Origin: Pseudomonadota bacterium
Lineage (GTDB): Bacteria; Pseudomonadota; Gammaproteobacteria; Pseudomonadales; UBA5518
Assembly (NCBI GenBank): GCA_022705125.1
Contig: JAKJFB010000176.1
Coordinates: 1 to 6,343 of the forward strand
Direction: 5' to 3'
Length of the DNA: 6,343 nt
The translations under genes were made by a program, and so were the position numbers. Below, one piece after another: positions 1-6,231 of the stretch. Each line of letters opens with the position of its first letter. Position 1 is the stretch's first letter. The notes under the pieces are model-generated. The model ran no database searches, was not told the origin of the DNA, and was given only the letters and a program-made list of their open reading frames with translations.

Positions 1-18
1 CCGCCGTGCCGCGAGCCC

Positions 19-375
19 TCACGAATTGCCCGCATCGTTCGCCGGGTCCATCTCGCGCGCGGCACGCAGGTCGCGGTACACCGCGGCACGCATGATCAGC
101 ATCGACACCACCGGCGCGGTCATCAGCACGAAGACGCTGATCAGCAACTCGTGGATCACCAGGCGCGACTGTGTCACGGTGAAGTACAGCATCGATGCCA
201 CCAGGATGCAGCCGGCGCCGAGCGCGATGCTGATCGCGGGGCCGTGGATGCGCTGGTAGAAGCTCTGCAGGCGCGCCAGGCCGAGCGTGCCGACGAGGGT
301 GACGATGCCGCCCAGCACCAGCAGCAGGGCCACCGGGATCGCCGCCCACCACGGCAGGGATTCGGCACCGCTCAT
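19..375 (-). CDS. mrpG: Mrp-type cation/H+ antiporter subunit G
   Basis: MrpG/MnhG (PhaG) subunit, 118 residues, usual family length. It has three membrane helices (about 9-33, 46-66 and 73-98) and a polar C-terminal tail (RDLRAAREMDPANDAGNS). Family features are visible: the GTLGLARLQSFYQRIHGP stretch (29-46) and VFVLMTAPVVSMLIMRAA (81-98) with the conserved P88. It is the last gene of the operon and one of the small subunits needed for a stable, active complex in characterised systems. The start at 375 gives the family N-terminus (MSGAESLPWWAAIPVALLLVLGG) and is preceded by AGGAGG (384-389) with an eight-base spacer. Unlike the other junctions, it is separated from the preceding gene by 79 bases. 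Only 18 bases follow its stop in the window. Confidence 0.95.
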   Translation of the reverse strand: MSGAESLPWWAAIPVALLLVLGGIVTLVGTLGLARLQSFYQRIHGPAISIALGAGCILVASMLYFTVTQSRLVIHELLISVFVLMTAPVVSMLIMRAAVYRDLRAAREMDPANDAGNS

Positions 376-458
376 TGGGCTGCCCTCCTGTCGCTGCGCG
401 ACCTCCTCCCCGAGGGAGGGGAGCGCTTTCCTTCGGGCGGTGGTGCGGACGCGCTCAT
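372..458 (-). CDS. Possible 28-residue ORF bridging mrpF and mrpG (leader-type or accidental)
   Basis: An ATG at 458 overlaps the mrpF stop (ATGA), and the ORF ends with a TGA at 374-372 that overlaps the mrpG ATG (again ATGA). It is 28 codons long and in a different frame from mrpG. The start has GGAGGTGATC (470-461), a ten-base match to the complement of the 16S rRNA 3' end, with seven bases between GGAGG and ATG. That is the strongest ribosome binding site in the window. The peptide is rich in Pro, Ser and Arg (MSASAPPPEGKRSPPSGRR...), has no membrane segment and resembles nothing I know, so a role as a protein is doubtful. It may be an accidental product of a small insertion that still carries ribosomes on to mrpG. 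Evidence is only the signals and the exact fit between the two genes. Confidence 0.3.
   Translation of the reverse strand: MSASAPPPEGKRSPPSGRRSRSDRRAAQ
390..419 (-). other. Two tandem small hairpins just upstream of the mrpG ribosome binding site
   Basis: In the transcript, CCTCCC-TCG-GGGAGG (419-405, six GC-rich pairs) is followed after two bases by GTCGC-GCA-GCGAC (402-390, five pairs). The mrpG Shine-Dalgarno AGGAGG (389-384) begins at the very next base. There is no T-run, so this is not an intrinsic terminator. The pyrimidine-rich CCCUCC of the first hairpin could alternatively pair with the mrpG Shine-Dalgarno, so an influence on mrpG translation is possible but unproven. Confidence 0.4.
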
Positions 459-739
459 TCGATCACCTCCCCGCGCATCAGGAACTTGGCGAGCGCGATC
501 GTGGATACGAAGCCGAGCAGCGCGATGATCAGCGCGGCCTCGAAATAGATCTGGCTGCCGTGGCGGATGCCCAGCAGCAGCGCCAGCACCATCACGCACA
601 TCCACAGCGTGTCGAGCGCCAGCACGCGGTCCTGTGCCGATGGTCCGATCATCAGGCGCAGCGTACACAACAGCATGGCCAGCACCACGCAGGCCAGCGC
701 GAAAAGGGTCGCCGCCGAGAGCAGCGTCGCGGTCGTCAT
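455..739 (-). CDS. mrpF: Mrp-type cation/H+ antiporter subunit F
   Basis: MrpF/MnhF (PhaF) subunit, 94 residues, normal family length, with three predicted membrane helices (about 5-28, 40-58 and 64-86). The family motif RLMIGPSAQDRVLALD (28-43) is intact, including G32-P33, D37, R38 and D43. Conserved acidic residues of MrpF in this region have been implicated in ion exchange in Bacillus. The start at 739 overlaps the mrpE stop (ATGA) and is preceded by GGAGGAGG (746-753) at a six-base spacing. The last codons (Arg-Gly-Glu-Val-Ile-Glu) contain a near-perfect Shine-Dalgarno sequence, and the stop TGA is embedded in ATGA. This is the arrangement expected if mrpG began right there. Here mrpG starts 83 bases further on instead. 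Confidence 0.95.
   Translation of the reverse strand: MTTATLLSAATLFALACVVLAMLLCTLRLMIGPSAQDRVLALDTLWMCVMVLALLLGIRHGSQIYFEAALIIALLGFVSTIALAKFLMRGEVIE
461..470 (-). promoter_or_regulatory. Near-perfect Shine-Dalgarno inside the end of mrpF
   Basis: The transcript reads GGAGGTGATC over the Glu-Val-Ile codons near the end of mrpF. This is a ten-base complement of the 16S rRNA 3' tail, seven bases before an ATG at 458. That ATG does not start mrpG but the 28-codon ORF. The simplest reading is that this was the original mrpG ribosome binding site before the junction was lengthened. Confidence 0.6.
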
Positions 740-1254
740 GTCCGGCCTCCTCCGGGTTCGGGCGTCTCGAACACCTCGATGATCGGCTGTTCGTAACGCG
801 TCTTGATGGTGTGCACCCACCACGCCTCGTCGTGCAGATCGAAGACGTGGAGCAGCAGCTCGTGGCCGTCGGGAAGGATCTCCACCCACACCGTGCCCGG
901 CGTCGAGTTGATCAGGCAGGACAGCAGGGCCAGGCCGTGCGGGCTCTTCAGGTCGAGCGGCACGCGGATGAATTGCGAGTTCACATCGGCCGAACGCCGC
1001 AACAGGATGATCTGGGTGACGTTGAAACAGGAGCGGACGATCTCGATCGCCGCCATCCACAGCAGGCGGAACAGCGCCAGCGGGCGGCGGATGCGGGCGT
1101 GGCCGTGCGGCTGCAGCGGCTGCGACAGCAGCGGCGCGAGCACGCCGAGCGCGCCGCCGAGCAGCCAGTGCGCGGGCTCCAGGCTCTGGTTGAGCAGCAG
1201 CCACATCAGCAGCAGGCTCGCCGACAGCAGCGGCGAAGGCAGCCAGCGTCTCAT
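736..1254 (-). CDS. mrpE: Mrp-type cation/H+ antiporter subunit E
   Basis: MrpE/MnhE subunit, 172 residues, close to the family's usual 155-170. It is a membrane-anchored part of the antiporter needed for complex assembly or activity in studied Mrp systems. It has no counterpart in the core of complex I. Hydrophobic segments lie at about 8-22 and 30-45, and a third at about 58-85 (LFRLLWMAAIEIVRSCFNVTQIIL). A soluble C-terminal domain follows, carrying the family motif STPGTVWVEI (117-126), then DGHELLLHVFDLHDE (129-143). A short polar tail with PGGGRT ends the protein. The start at 1254 overlaps the mrpD stop (ATGA) and has GGAGGG (1261-1266) six bases upstream. The stop overlaps mrpF as ATGA. 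Nothing is truncated. Confidence 0.95.
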   Translation of the reverse strand: MRRWLPSPLLSASLLLMWLLLNQSLEPAHWLLGGALGVLAPLLSQPLQPHGHARIRRPLALFRLLWMAAIEIVRSCFNVTQIILLRRSADVNSQFIRVPLDLKSPHGLALLSCLINSTPGTVWVEILPDGHELLLHVFDLHDEAWWVHTIKTRYEQPIIEVFETPEPGGGRT

Positions 1255-2876
1255 CGCACGCCCTCCGCGCCCGGCGCGCGCAGCACCGGAGGCTCGCCGA
1301 GCACGCGCGCCGCGTAGTCGCCGCTGCGCAGCAGGCCCGCGGTGGTGCGGTCGAGGTAGTCGAACACCGTGCCCGCCTGCACCGTCAGCAGCACGCACAG
1401 GATCACCAGCGCCCCCACCGGCACCGCCTCGGAGAACTGCAGCCGCGGCGGCGTCACCGCGCCCGCAGCCCAGAAGGTGCGCACCCCCAGGCGCATCAGC
1501 GCGATGATCGCCGCCAGCCCGGCGAGGATCATCAGCCCGATCAGGCCCCAGGTCGTCGCCGGGACGCCTTCGGGCGCGGCCGCGAGCATGGCGTGGAAGA
1601 GGCTGAACTTGGCGACGAAGCCCGCCAGCGGCGGCATCCCGGCGATCACCAGCGCGCACGCGGCGAAGCTCAGGCCGAGGAAGGCGAGCGTGCCGGGAAT
1701 GCCGACGCCGACCGGATCCTCCGGCTTGTCCTCGATCGCAAAGGCCTCCATGGTGATCGCGATCAGCGCCGCGCCCGGCGGACGGATGCGCTCGGTGAGC
1801 TCGATCAGCAGCATGAAGGCCGCCATCGCCAGCGTGGAGCCGAGCAGGTAGTAGAGGCCCGAGGCCAGCACCGCCCCCCCGGAATGCCCGATCACCGCCA
1901 GCAGCGTGCCCGAGGACACGATCGCGCCATAGCCCGCCATGCGCCCGCCGTCCTGGCTGGCGAGCATGCCGATGGCGCCGAACAGCACGGTCGCCATGCC
2001 GCCGAGGGTCAGCGCGGCGAAGCCGAAGCCCTCCGCGGCGCCCGCCCCCTCGCCGAACACCGCCAGCCACACCCGCAGCACGGCATACACGCCCACCTTG
2101 GTCATCAGCACCAGCATCGCCCCCACCGGCGCCGAGGCCGAGGCGTAGGTGGTGGGCAACCAGAACCCGAGCGGCCACATCGCCCCCTTGGTGAGAAAGG
2201 CGAGCGCCAGCACCGCCGCCCCGACCTGCAGCAGCCAGGCGTCCTGCGCGCCGAGCAGGGCCACGCGGGCGCCGAGGTCGGCGATGTTGAGCGTCCCGGA
2301 GGCGGCGTAGATCAGCGACACCCCGATCAGGAACACCAGCGAAGCCACCAGGTTCACCGCGATGTACTGCATGCCGGCCTGGATGCGACGCAGGTTGTAG
2401 CCGTGCAGCACGAGCCCGTAGGACGCCGCCAGCATGACCTCGAAGAACACGAAGAGGTTGAACAGGTCGTTGGTCAGGAAGGCGCCGTTGAGCCCCATCA
2501 GCAGGAACTGGAAGAGCGGGTGGAAGCTCACGCCGACGCGGTCCCAGCGCCGCGCCGAGAACACCAGCACGGCGAGCGCGATCGTCGCCGTCAGCACCAG
2601 CATCAGCGCGGAGAGGCGGTCGGCCACCAGCGCGATGCCGAAGGGCGCAGCCCAGTTGGCCGCCAGATACACGCCGATGCCGCCGGGCCAGTACCCGCCG
2701 TCGGCCAGCACCAGCAGTGCGACCGCCACCGCCCACAGCAGCATGCCGCTCGCGAGGCCGAGGCCGAACTTGAGCCCGTGGCGCTTCTGGTTGATCGGGA
2801 TCATCAGCGCGCCGACGATCAGCGGCAGCAGCACGGGCACGATGATCAGGTGGTTGAGCCAGGGCAACACCGTCAT
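1251..2876 (-). CDS. mrpD: Mrp-type cation/H+ antiporter subunit D (NuoN/NuoM-like)
   Basis: Second large antiporter-like subunit, 541 residues, very hydrophobic with about fourteen likely transmembrane segments. It belongs to the proton-conducting membrane family that includes NuoL/M/N. The charged residues expected along the half-channels are present: E146 in FVFFEVML, K230 in AFLTKGAMWPLGFWLP, K260 in VLMTKVGVYAVLR, and K423 in MPPLAGFVAKFSLF. The Glu and first Lys correspond to residues shown to be essential in Bacillus MrpD. Where MrpA has HDLKGLLAYS, this protein has SQDGGRMAGYGAIVSSG (307-323), so Arg/Gly replaces the Lys at that place. The ATG at 2876 overlaps the mrpC stop (ATGA) and has GAGGAG (2885-2890) eight bases upstream; the stop overlaps mrpE as ATGA. 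Possible longer in-frame starts upstream would read through mrpC in another frame and are not believable. Confidence 0.96.
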   Translation of the reverse strand: MTVLPWLNHLIIVPVLLPLIVGALMIPINQKRHGLKFGLGLASGMLLWAVAVALLVLADGGYWPGGIGVYLAANWAAPFGIALVADRLSALMLVLTATIALAVLVFSARRWDRVGVSFHPLFQFLLMGLNGAFLTNDLFNLFVFFEVMLAASYGLVLHGYNLRRIQAGMQYIAVNLVASLVFLIGVSLIYAASGTLNIADLGARVALLGAQDAWLLQVGAAVLALAFLTKGAMWPLGFWLPTTYASASAPVGAMLVLMTKVGVYAVLRVWLAVFGEGAGAAEGFGFAALTLGGMATVLFGAIGMLASQDGGRMAGYGAIVSSGTLLAVIGHSGGAVLASGLYYLLGSTLAMAAFMLLIELTERIRPPGAALIAITMEAFAIEDKPEDPVGVGIPGTLAFLGLSFAACALVIAGMPPLAGFVAKFSLFHAMLAAAPEGVPATTWGLIGLMILAGLAAIIALMRLGVRTFWAAGAVTPPRLQFSEAVPVGALVILCVLLTVQAGTVFDYLDRTTAGLLRSGDYAARVLGEPPVLRAPGAEGVR

Positions 2877-3214
2877 TCGCGCGGCTCCTCGCCATCGACG
2901 TGGTCGCTGCCCGAGAGCCCGCGCGCGCCGATCATCATCACCAGGTAGAGCGCGGTGGTGGCGAAGCCGATCACGATCGCGGTGAGCACGAGGCCCTGCG
3001 GCAGCGGGTCGGCGAACTGCGCCGGATCGATGGCGGGCGTGGGCGTGATCGGCGGCTTGTCCACCCACAGCCGCCCCATCGCGAAGATGAACAGGTTCAC
3101 CGCGTACGACATCAACAGCAGCCCGGTGATGAGCTGGAAGGTGCGCGGACGCAGGATCAGCCAGATCCCCGCGCCGAACACCACGCCGACGGAAATCGCC
3201 AGTACCAGCTCCAT
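2873..3214 (-). CDS. mrpC: Mrp-type cation/H+ antiporter subunit C (NuoK-like)
   Basis: Small membrane subunit of 113 residues, the usual length for MrpC/MnhC, homologous to NuoK of complex I. In the complex it sits between the large antiporter-like subunits and contributes to the polar path across the membrane. Three hydrophobic segments are visible (about 3-20, 27-46 and 73-95). The family signature PQGLVLTAIVIGFATTA starts at residue 72. The loop before it is proline-rich (KPPITPTPAIDP), as is common in this family, and the tail is short, polar and acidic (DGEEPRE). The start is fixed by its TGATG overlap with the mrpA stop and by GGGGAGG (3223-3229) eight bases upstream. The stop overlaps the mrpD start as ATGA, which suggests translational coupling in both directions. 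Nothing unusual is seen. Confidence 0.96.
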   Translation of the reverse strand: MELVLAISVGVVFGAGIWLILRPRTFQLITGLLLMSYAVNLFIFAMGRLWVDKPPITPTPAIDPAQFADPLPQGLVLTAIVIGFATTALYLVMMIGARGLSGSDHVDGEEPRE

Positions 3215-6123
3215 CAGATCCGCCTCCCCTCGGCACCGCCCTGCCCGTCCGCCGGCAGGTCCTCGCCCGGGTGGCGGTGCGCGCGCAGCGACTGGTGCGC
3301 GAGCGCGACCAGCATCAGCATCGTGGTGCCGACCACCACCGCGAACACGCCGAGGTCGAACACGAAGGCGCTCGGCAGGTGCAGCTCGCCCACCAGCGGC
3401 CACTCCACGTGCGCGGTGTGGGTGGTGAGGAAGGGATGCCCGAACCACCACGCCCCCAGGCCGGTGGCGCAGGCCAGCAGCAGTCCGAAGCCCAGCCAGC
3501 GATGCGGGCGCAGGTTCAGGCGGCTCTCCACCCACACCGTGCCGGCGAGCATGTACTGCACCAGGATCGCCACTGCGAAGATCAGTCCGGCGACGAAGCC
3601 GCCGCCCGGCAGATTGTGCCCGCGCATGAAGAAATACACCGCGATCACCCCCATGAAGGGCAGCAGCAGGCGCAGGTAGATCCCCGGCACCAGCAGGTAG
3701 CCGCTGCCGGCCTGCTCGGCGGGGCTCTGCCGGCTCGCCGGATCGCCCTCGAAGCGCTGCTGCGGCGGGATGCCGGCGCTTTCCGGCGCCGGGCGGAAGC
3801 GGCGCAGCAGCGCATACACGGTGAGCGCGACGATGGCGAGCACGGTGATCTCGCCCAGGGTGTCGAAGCTGCGGAAATCCACCAGCAGCACGTTCACCAC
3901 GTTGCTGCCCCCGCCGCCGCCGAGGGCGTTGAGCAGGAAGAAGTCCGCGATCGTGTCCGAGGCCGGATGCACCAGCACCGCATGGGTCAGCGCCGCCAGC
4001 GCGAGGCCGCCGCCGACGGCGAGCGCGAGGTCGCGCGTGCGTCGCGTCCATACCTGCCACGGCGGCTGCACCGGGCCGGCGATCGACTCGATCCGCGGCG
4101 GCAGCCAGCGCAGGCCGAGCAGGATCAGCACCGTGGTCACCGTCTCCACCATCAGCTGGGTCAGCGCCAGGTCGGGCGCAGACAGCCACAGGAAGGTCGC
4201 CGCGGTGACGATACCGGTGCCGCCGACGAGCGCGAGCGCGGCCAGGCGGTGGTACTTCGCCATCCACGCCGCCGCCAGCGCGCAGCCGGCGCCGATCAGC
4301 CACATGCCGGCGAAGATGGGGTCGAAGCCCCGCACGGGGATCACGGTCCACGCCGGCGGAGCGCCCGCCAGCAGGAGCGGGATCAGCAGCAGCGCGAGCA
4401 TCATCAGCATCAGCTGCGGCTGCAGCCGGCGCGTGCCGACGCGGCGCAGCAGCCACTCCGCACCGCGGGTGAGCTGCAGCATCGTCGTCTCGTAGGCCTG
4501 CGCGCCGTTGAGGCGGTGGAGCAGCGGCACGCGCTCGCGCCGCGCCAGGTCGAAATGGCGGCGCAGCACCCCGTAGAGCAGCACGCCGCCCACGAGCGCG
4601 CACACGCTCATCAGCAGCGGCAGGTTGAAGCCGTGCCACACCGCCAGGTCGTAGGCCGGCGCGGCCTCGCCCAGGGTGGCGACCACCGCCAGGTGCAGCA
4701 GCGGCTCGATGCTCACGCCGGGGGCGACGCCCACCACCAGGCAGGCCAGCACCAGCAGCTCGACCGGAAAGCGCATCCAGCGCGGCGGCTCGTGGGGGTC
4801 GCGCGGCAGGCCCTGCGCCGACGTTCCGAAGAAGACCGAGATGAAGCGCAGCGAGTAGGCCACGCTGAACATGCCCATCGCCACCGCGGCGTACGACATC
4901 CACCAGTTGCGATCCCCCCCTACGTGCAGCGTCTCGGCGAAGAACATCTCCTTGGACAGGAAGCCGTTGAGCAGCGGCACCCCCGCCATCGCCGCCGACG
5001 CGACGATCGCCAGCGTCGCGGTCACCGGCATCTTGCGGCGCAGCCCGTTGATGCGCCGCAGGTCGCGGGTGCCGGTCTCGTGGTCGATGATCCCGGCGGC
5101 CATGAACAGCGAGGCCTTGAAGGTCGCATGGTTGAGGATGTGGAAGATCGCCGCGACGATCGCCAGCGGCGTGCCGATGCCGATCAGCACCGTGATGAGG
5201 CCGAGGTGGCTGATCGTCGAGTAGGCCAGCAAGCCCTTGAGGTCGTGCTGGAAGATGGCGATGAAGGCGCCGAGCAGCAGGGTGCACACGCCGGCGCCAC
5301 CGATGATCCAGGTCCATTCCGGCGTGCCGGCGAGCGCCGGCCACAGGCGCACGAGCAGGAACACCCCGGCCTTCACCATGGTGGCCGAGTGCAGGTAGGA
5401 CGACACCGGCGTGGGCGCCGCCATCGCATGCGGCAGCCAGAAGTGGAAGGGAAACTGCGCGCTCTTGGTGAGTGCACCGAGCGCGACCAGCACCAGCGCG
5501 GGCAGGTAGAGCTCGTGGCCGCGAATCTGGTCGCCGGCGGCGAGCACGACGTCGAGGTCGTAGCTGCCGACGATATGCCCCAGCACCAACACCCCGGCCA
5601 TCAGGCACAGGCCCCCGGTGGCGGTCACGGTGAACGCCATGCGCGCGCCGCGGCGAGCGTCCGCGCGGTGGTGCCAGTAGCCGATGAGCAGGAAGGAGGT
5701 GAGGCTGGTGAGCTCCCAGAACACCACCAGCTGCACCAGGTTGCCCGACAGCACGACCCCCAGCATCGAGCCCATGAAGGCGAGCAGGAAGGCGAAGAAG
5801 CGCGGCACCGGGTCTTCGGGCGACATGTAGTAGCGCGCATACAGCACCACCAGCAGTCCGATCGCCAGCACCAGCATGCTGAAGACCCAGGCCAGGCCGT
5901 CGACCCGCAGCACGAAGTCCAAGCCCTCGGCGGGCAGCCAGGCGAACTCCGCACGCACGACCTCGCCGGCGGCGACCTGCGGGAACAAGGCTGCGGCGAT
6001 CGCCAGTCCGCCCACCGCCACCCCGATCGCCAGCCAGGACTCGCGGTTGCGCGCGTCCTGCGGCATCAGCGCGGCGAGCACGCTACCGAGAAAGGGGAGG
6101 AGGACGAGCGAGGCGAGCAGCAT
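3214..6123 (-). CDS. mrpA: Mrp-type Na+(K+)/H+ antiporter subunit A with fused subunit B (MrpAB / PhaAB)
   Basis: Largest subunit of the Mrp cation/proton antiporter, 969 residues, an integral membrane protein. Residues about 1-480 form a NuoL/MrpA-like proton-channel module. Its expected charged residues are present: E137 in FWELTS, K220 in GALTK, H245 in YLHSAT, K296 in HDLKGLLAYS, H328/H332/K336 in the FHILNHATFKA stretch, and K391 in GFLSKEMFF. About 600-675 is the MrpA C-terminal (DUF4040-like) part with APDLALTQLMVE. About 690-775 is MbhE-like, with LLVDFRSFDTLGEITVL. About 808-940 is a complete MnhB domain with GHNLPGGGFVAGL. B. subtilis-type systems encode MnhB separately; the fusion is usual in proteobacteria. 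The ATG at 6123 gives the family N-terminus (MLLASLVLLPFLGS), but no Shine-Dalgarno is visible before it, unlike all downstream genes. The stop overlaps the mrpC start by one base (TGATG). Family assignment is secure; whether Na+ or K+ is exported is not. Confidence 0.97.
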   Translation of the reverse strand: MLLASLVLLPFLGSVLAALMPQDARNRESWLAIGVAVGGLAIAAALFPQVAAGEVVRAEFAWLPAEGLDFVLRVDGLAWVFSMLVLAIGLLVVLYARYYMSPEDPVPRFFAFLLAFMGSMLGVVLSGNLVQLVVFWELTSLTSFLLIGYWHHRADARRGARMAFTVTATGGLCLMAGVLVLGHIVGSYDLDVVLAAGDQIRGHELYLPALVLVALGALTKSAQFPFHFWLPHAMAAPTPVSSYLHSATMVKAGVFLLVRLWPALAGTPEWTWIIGGAGVCTLLLGAFIAIFQHDLKGLLAYSTISHLGLITVLIGIGTPLAIVAAIFHILNHATFKASLFMAAGIIDHETGTRDLRRINGLRRKMPVTATLAIVASAAMAGVPLLNGFLSKEMFFAETLHVGGDRNWWMSYAAVAMGMFSVAYSLRFISVFFGTSAQGLPRDPHEPPRWMRFPVELLVLACLVVGVAPGVSIEPLLHLAVVATLGEAAPAYDLAVWHGFNLPLLMSVCALVGGVLLYGVLRRHFDLARRERVPLLHRLNGAQAYETTMLQLTRGAEWLLRRVGTRRLQPQLMLMMLALLLIPLLLAGAPPAWTVIPVRGFDPIFAGMWLIGAGCALAAAWMAKYHRLAALALVGGTGIVTAATFLWLSAPDLALTQLMVETVTTVLILLGLRWLPPRIESIAGPVQPPWQVWTRRTRDLALAVGGGLALAALTHAVLVHPASDTIADFFLLNALGGGGGSNVVNVLLVDFRSFDTLGEITVLAIVALTVYALLRRFRPAPESAGIPPQQRFEGDPASRQSPAEQAGSGYLLVPGIYLRLLLPFMGVIAVYFFMRGHNLPGGGFVAGLIFAVAILVQYMLAGTVWVESRLNLRPHRWLGFGLLLACATGLGAWWFGHPFLTTHTAHVEWPLVGELHLPSAFVFDLGVFAVVVGTTMLMLVALAHQSLRAHRHPGEDLPADGQGGAEGRRI

Positions 6124-6200
6124 CGAGGCGGATCGGGTTGGAGAGGCGTTCAGGGACGGGGCGGGGGCCAGGACGACGTGCGGCGGTCCGGCGAAACCCT

Positions 6201-6217
6201 GCTGAGGTTACCACAGC
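6201..6217 (-). promoter_or_regulatory. Imperfect palindrome spanning the predicted transcription start
   Basis: GCTGtGGTaACCtCAGC is a 17-base inverted repeat in which seven of eight arm positions are complementary about a central base. It begins at the GC of the -12 element and ends just past the predicted +1 (about 6204). The position would suit a repressor site, but short palindromes also arise by chance and no known operator consensus is recognised. Confidence 0.3.
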
Positions 6218-6231
6218 AAATTTGGTGCCAG
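6215..6231 (-). promoter_or_regulatory. Sigma-54 (-24/-12) promoter facing mrpA
   Basis: The minus strand reads CTGGCACCAAATTTGCT (6231-6215). Compared with the RpoN consensus YTGGCAC-N5-TTGCW, it matches at every consensus base with exactly five bases between the blocks. The invariant GG (6229-6228) and GC (6217-6216) fall at -25/-24 and -13/-12. Transcription would start near 6204, leaving a leader of about 80 bases before the mrpA ATG. No comparably good sigma-70 promoter is seen in the 220-base leader. RpoN promoters need an activator ATPase, whose site and gene are not identified here. Confidence 0.65.

Larger units (their letters stand above)
369..459. repeat. 8-bp direct repeats flanking a 75-bp inserted-looking segment in the mrpF-mrpG junction
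   Basis: CGCTCATT (plus strand) occurs at 369-376, covering the mrpG start codon, and at 452-459, covering the mrpF stop. The copies are 83 bases apart. Deleting one unit would join GGAGGTGATCGA directly to the mrpG ATG and restore the ATGA overlap found at the C/D, D/E and E/F junctions. This looks like a target-site duplication or a small tandem duplication around a short inserted element (377-451). The segment is GC-rich and contains two small hairpins. What is seen is the repeats and the exact restoration of the junction; insertion is inferred. Confidence 0.45.

Noticed and set aside
736..2895. 719-codon minus-strand frame ending with the mrpE protein
   Set aside because: Residues before the mrpE methionine are mrpD read out of frame; mrpE starts at 1254 with its own ribosome binding site.
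1593..2948. 451-codon open frame on the plus strand opposite mrpD
   Set aside because: Same low-complexity His/Gln/Arg composition; a shadow of mrpD and the end of mrpC in a high-GC genome.
2873..5608. 911-codon minus-strand frame that ends with the mrpC protein
   Set aside because: Only its last 113 codons are real (mrpC). The rest is mrpA read in the wrong frame, with Arg/Ala/Gly-rich sequence. It is not a fusion of A and C.
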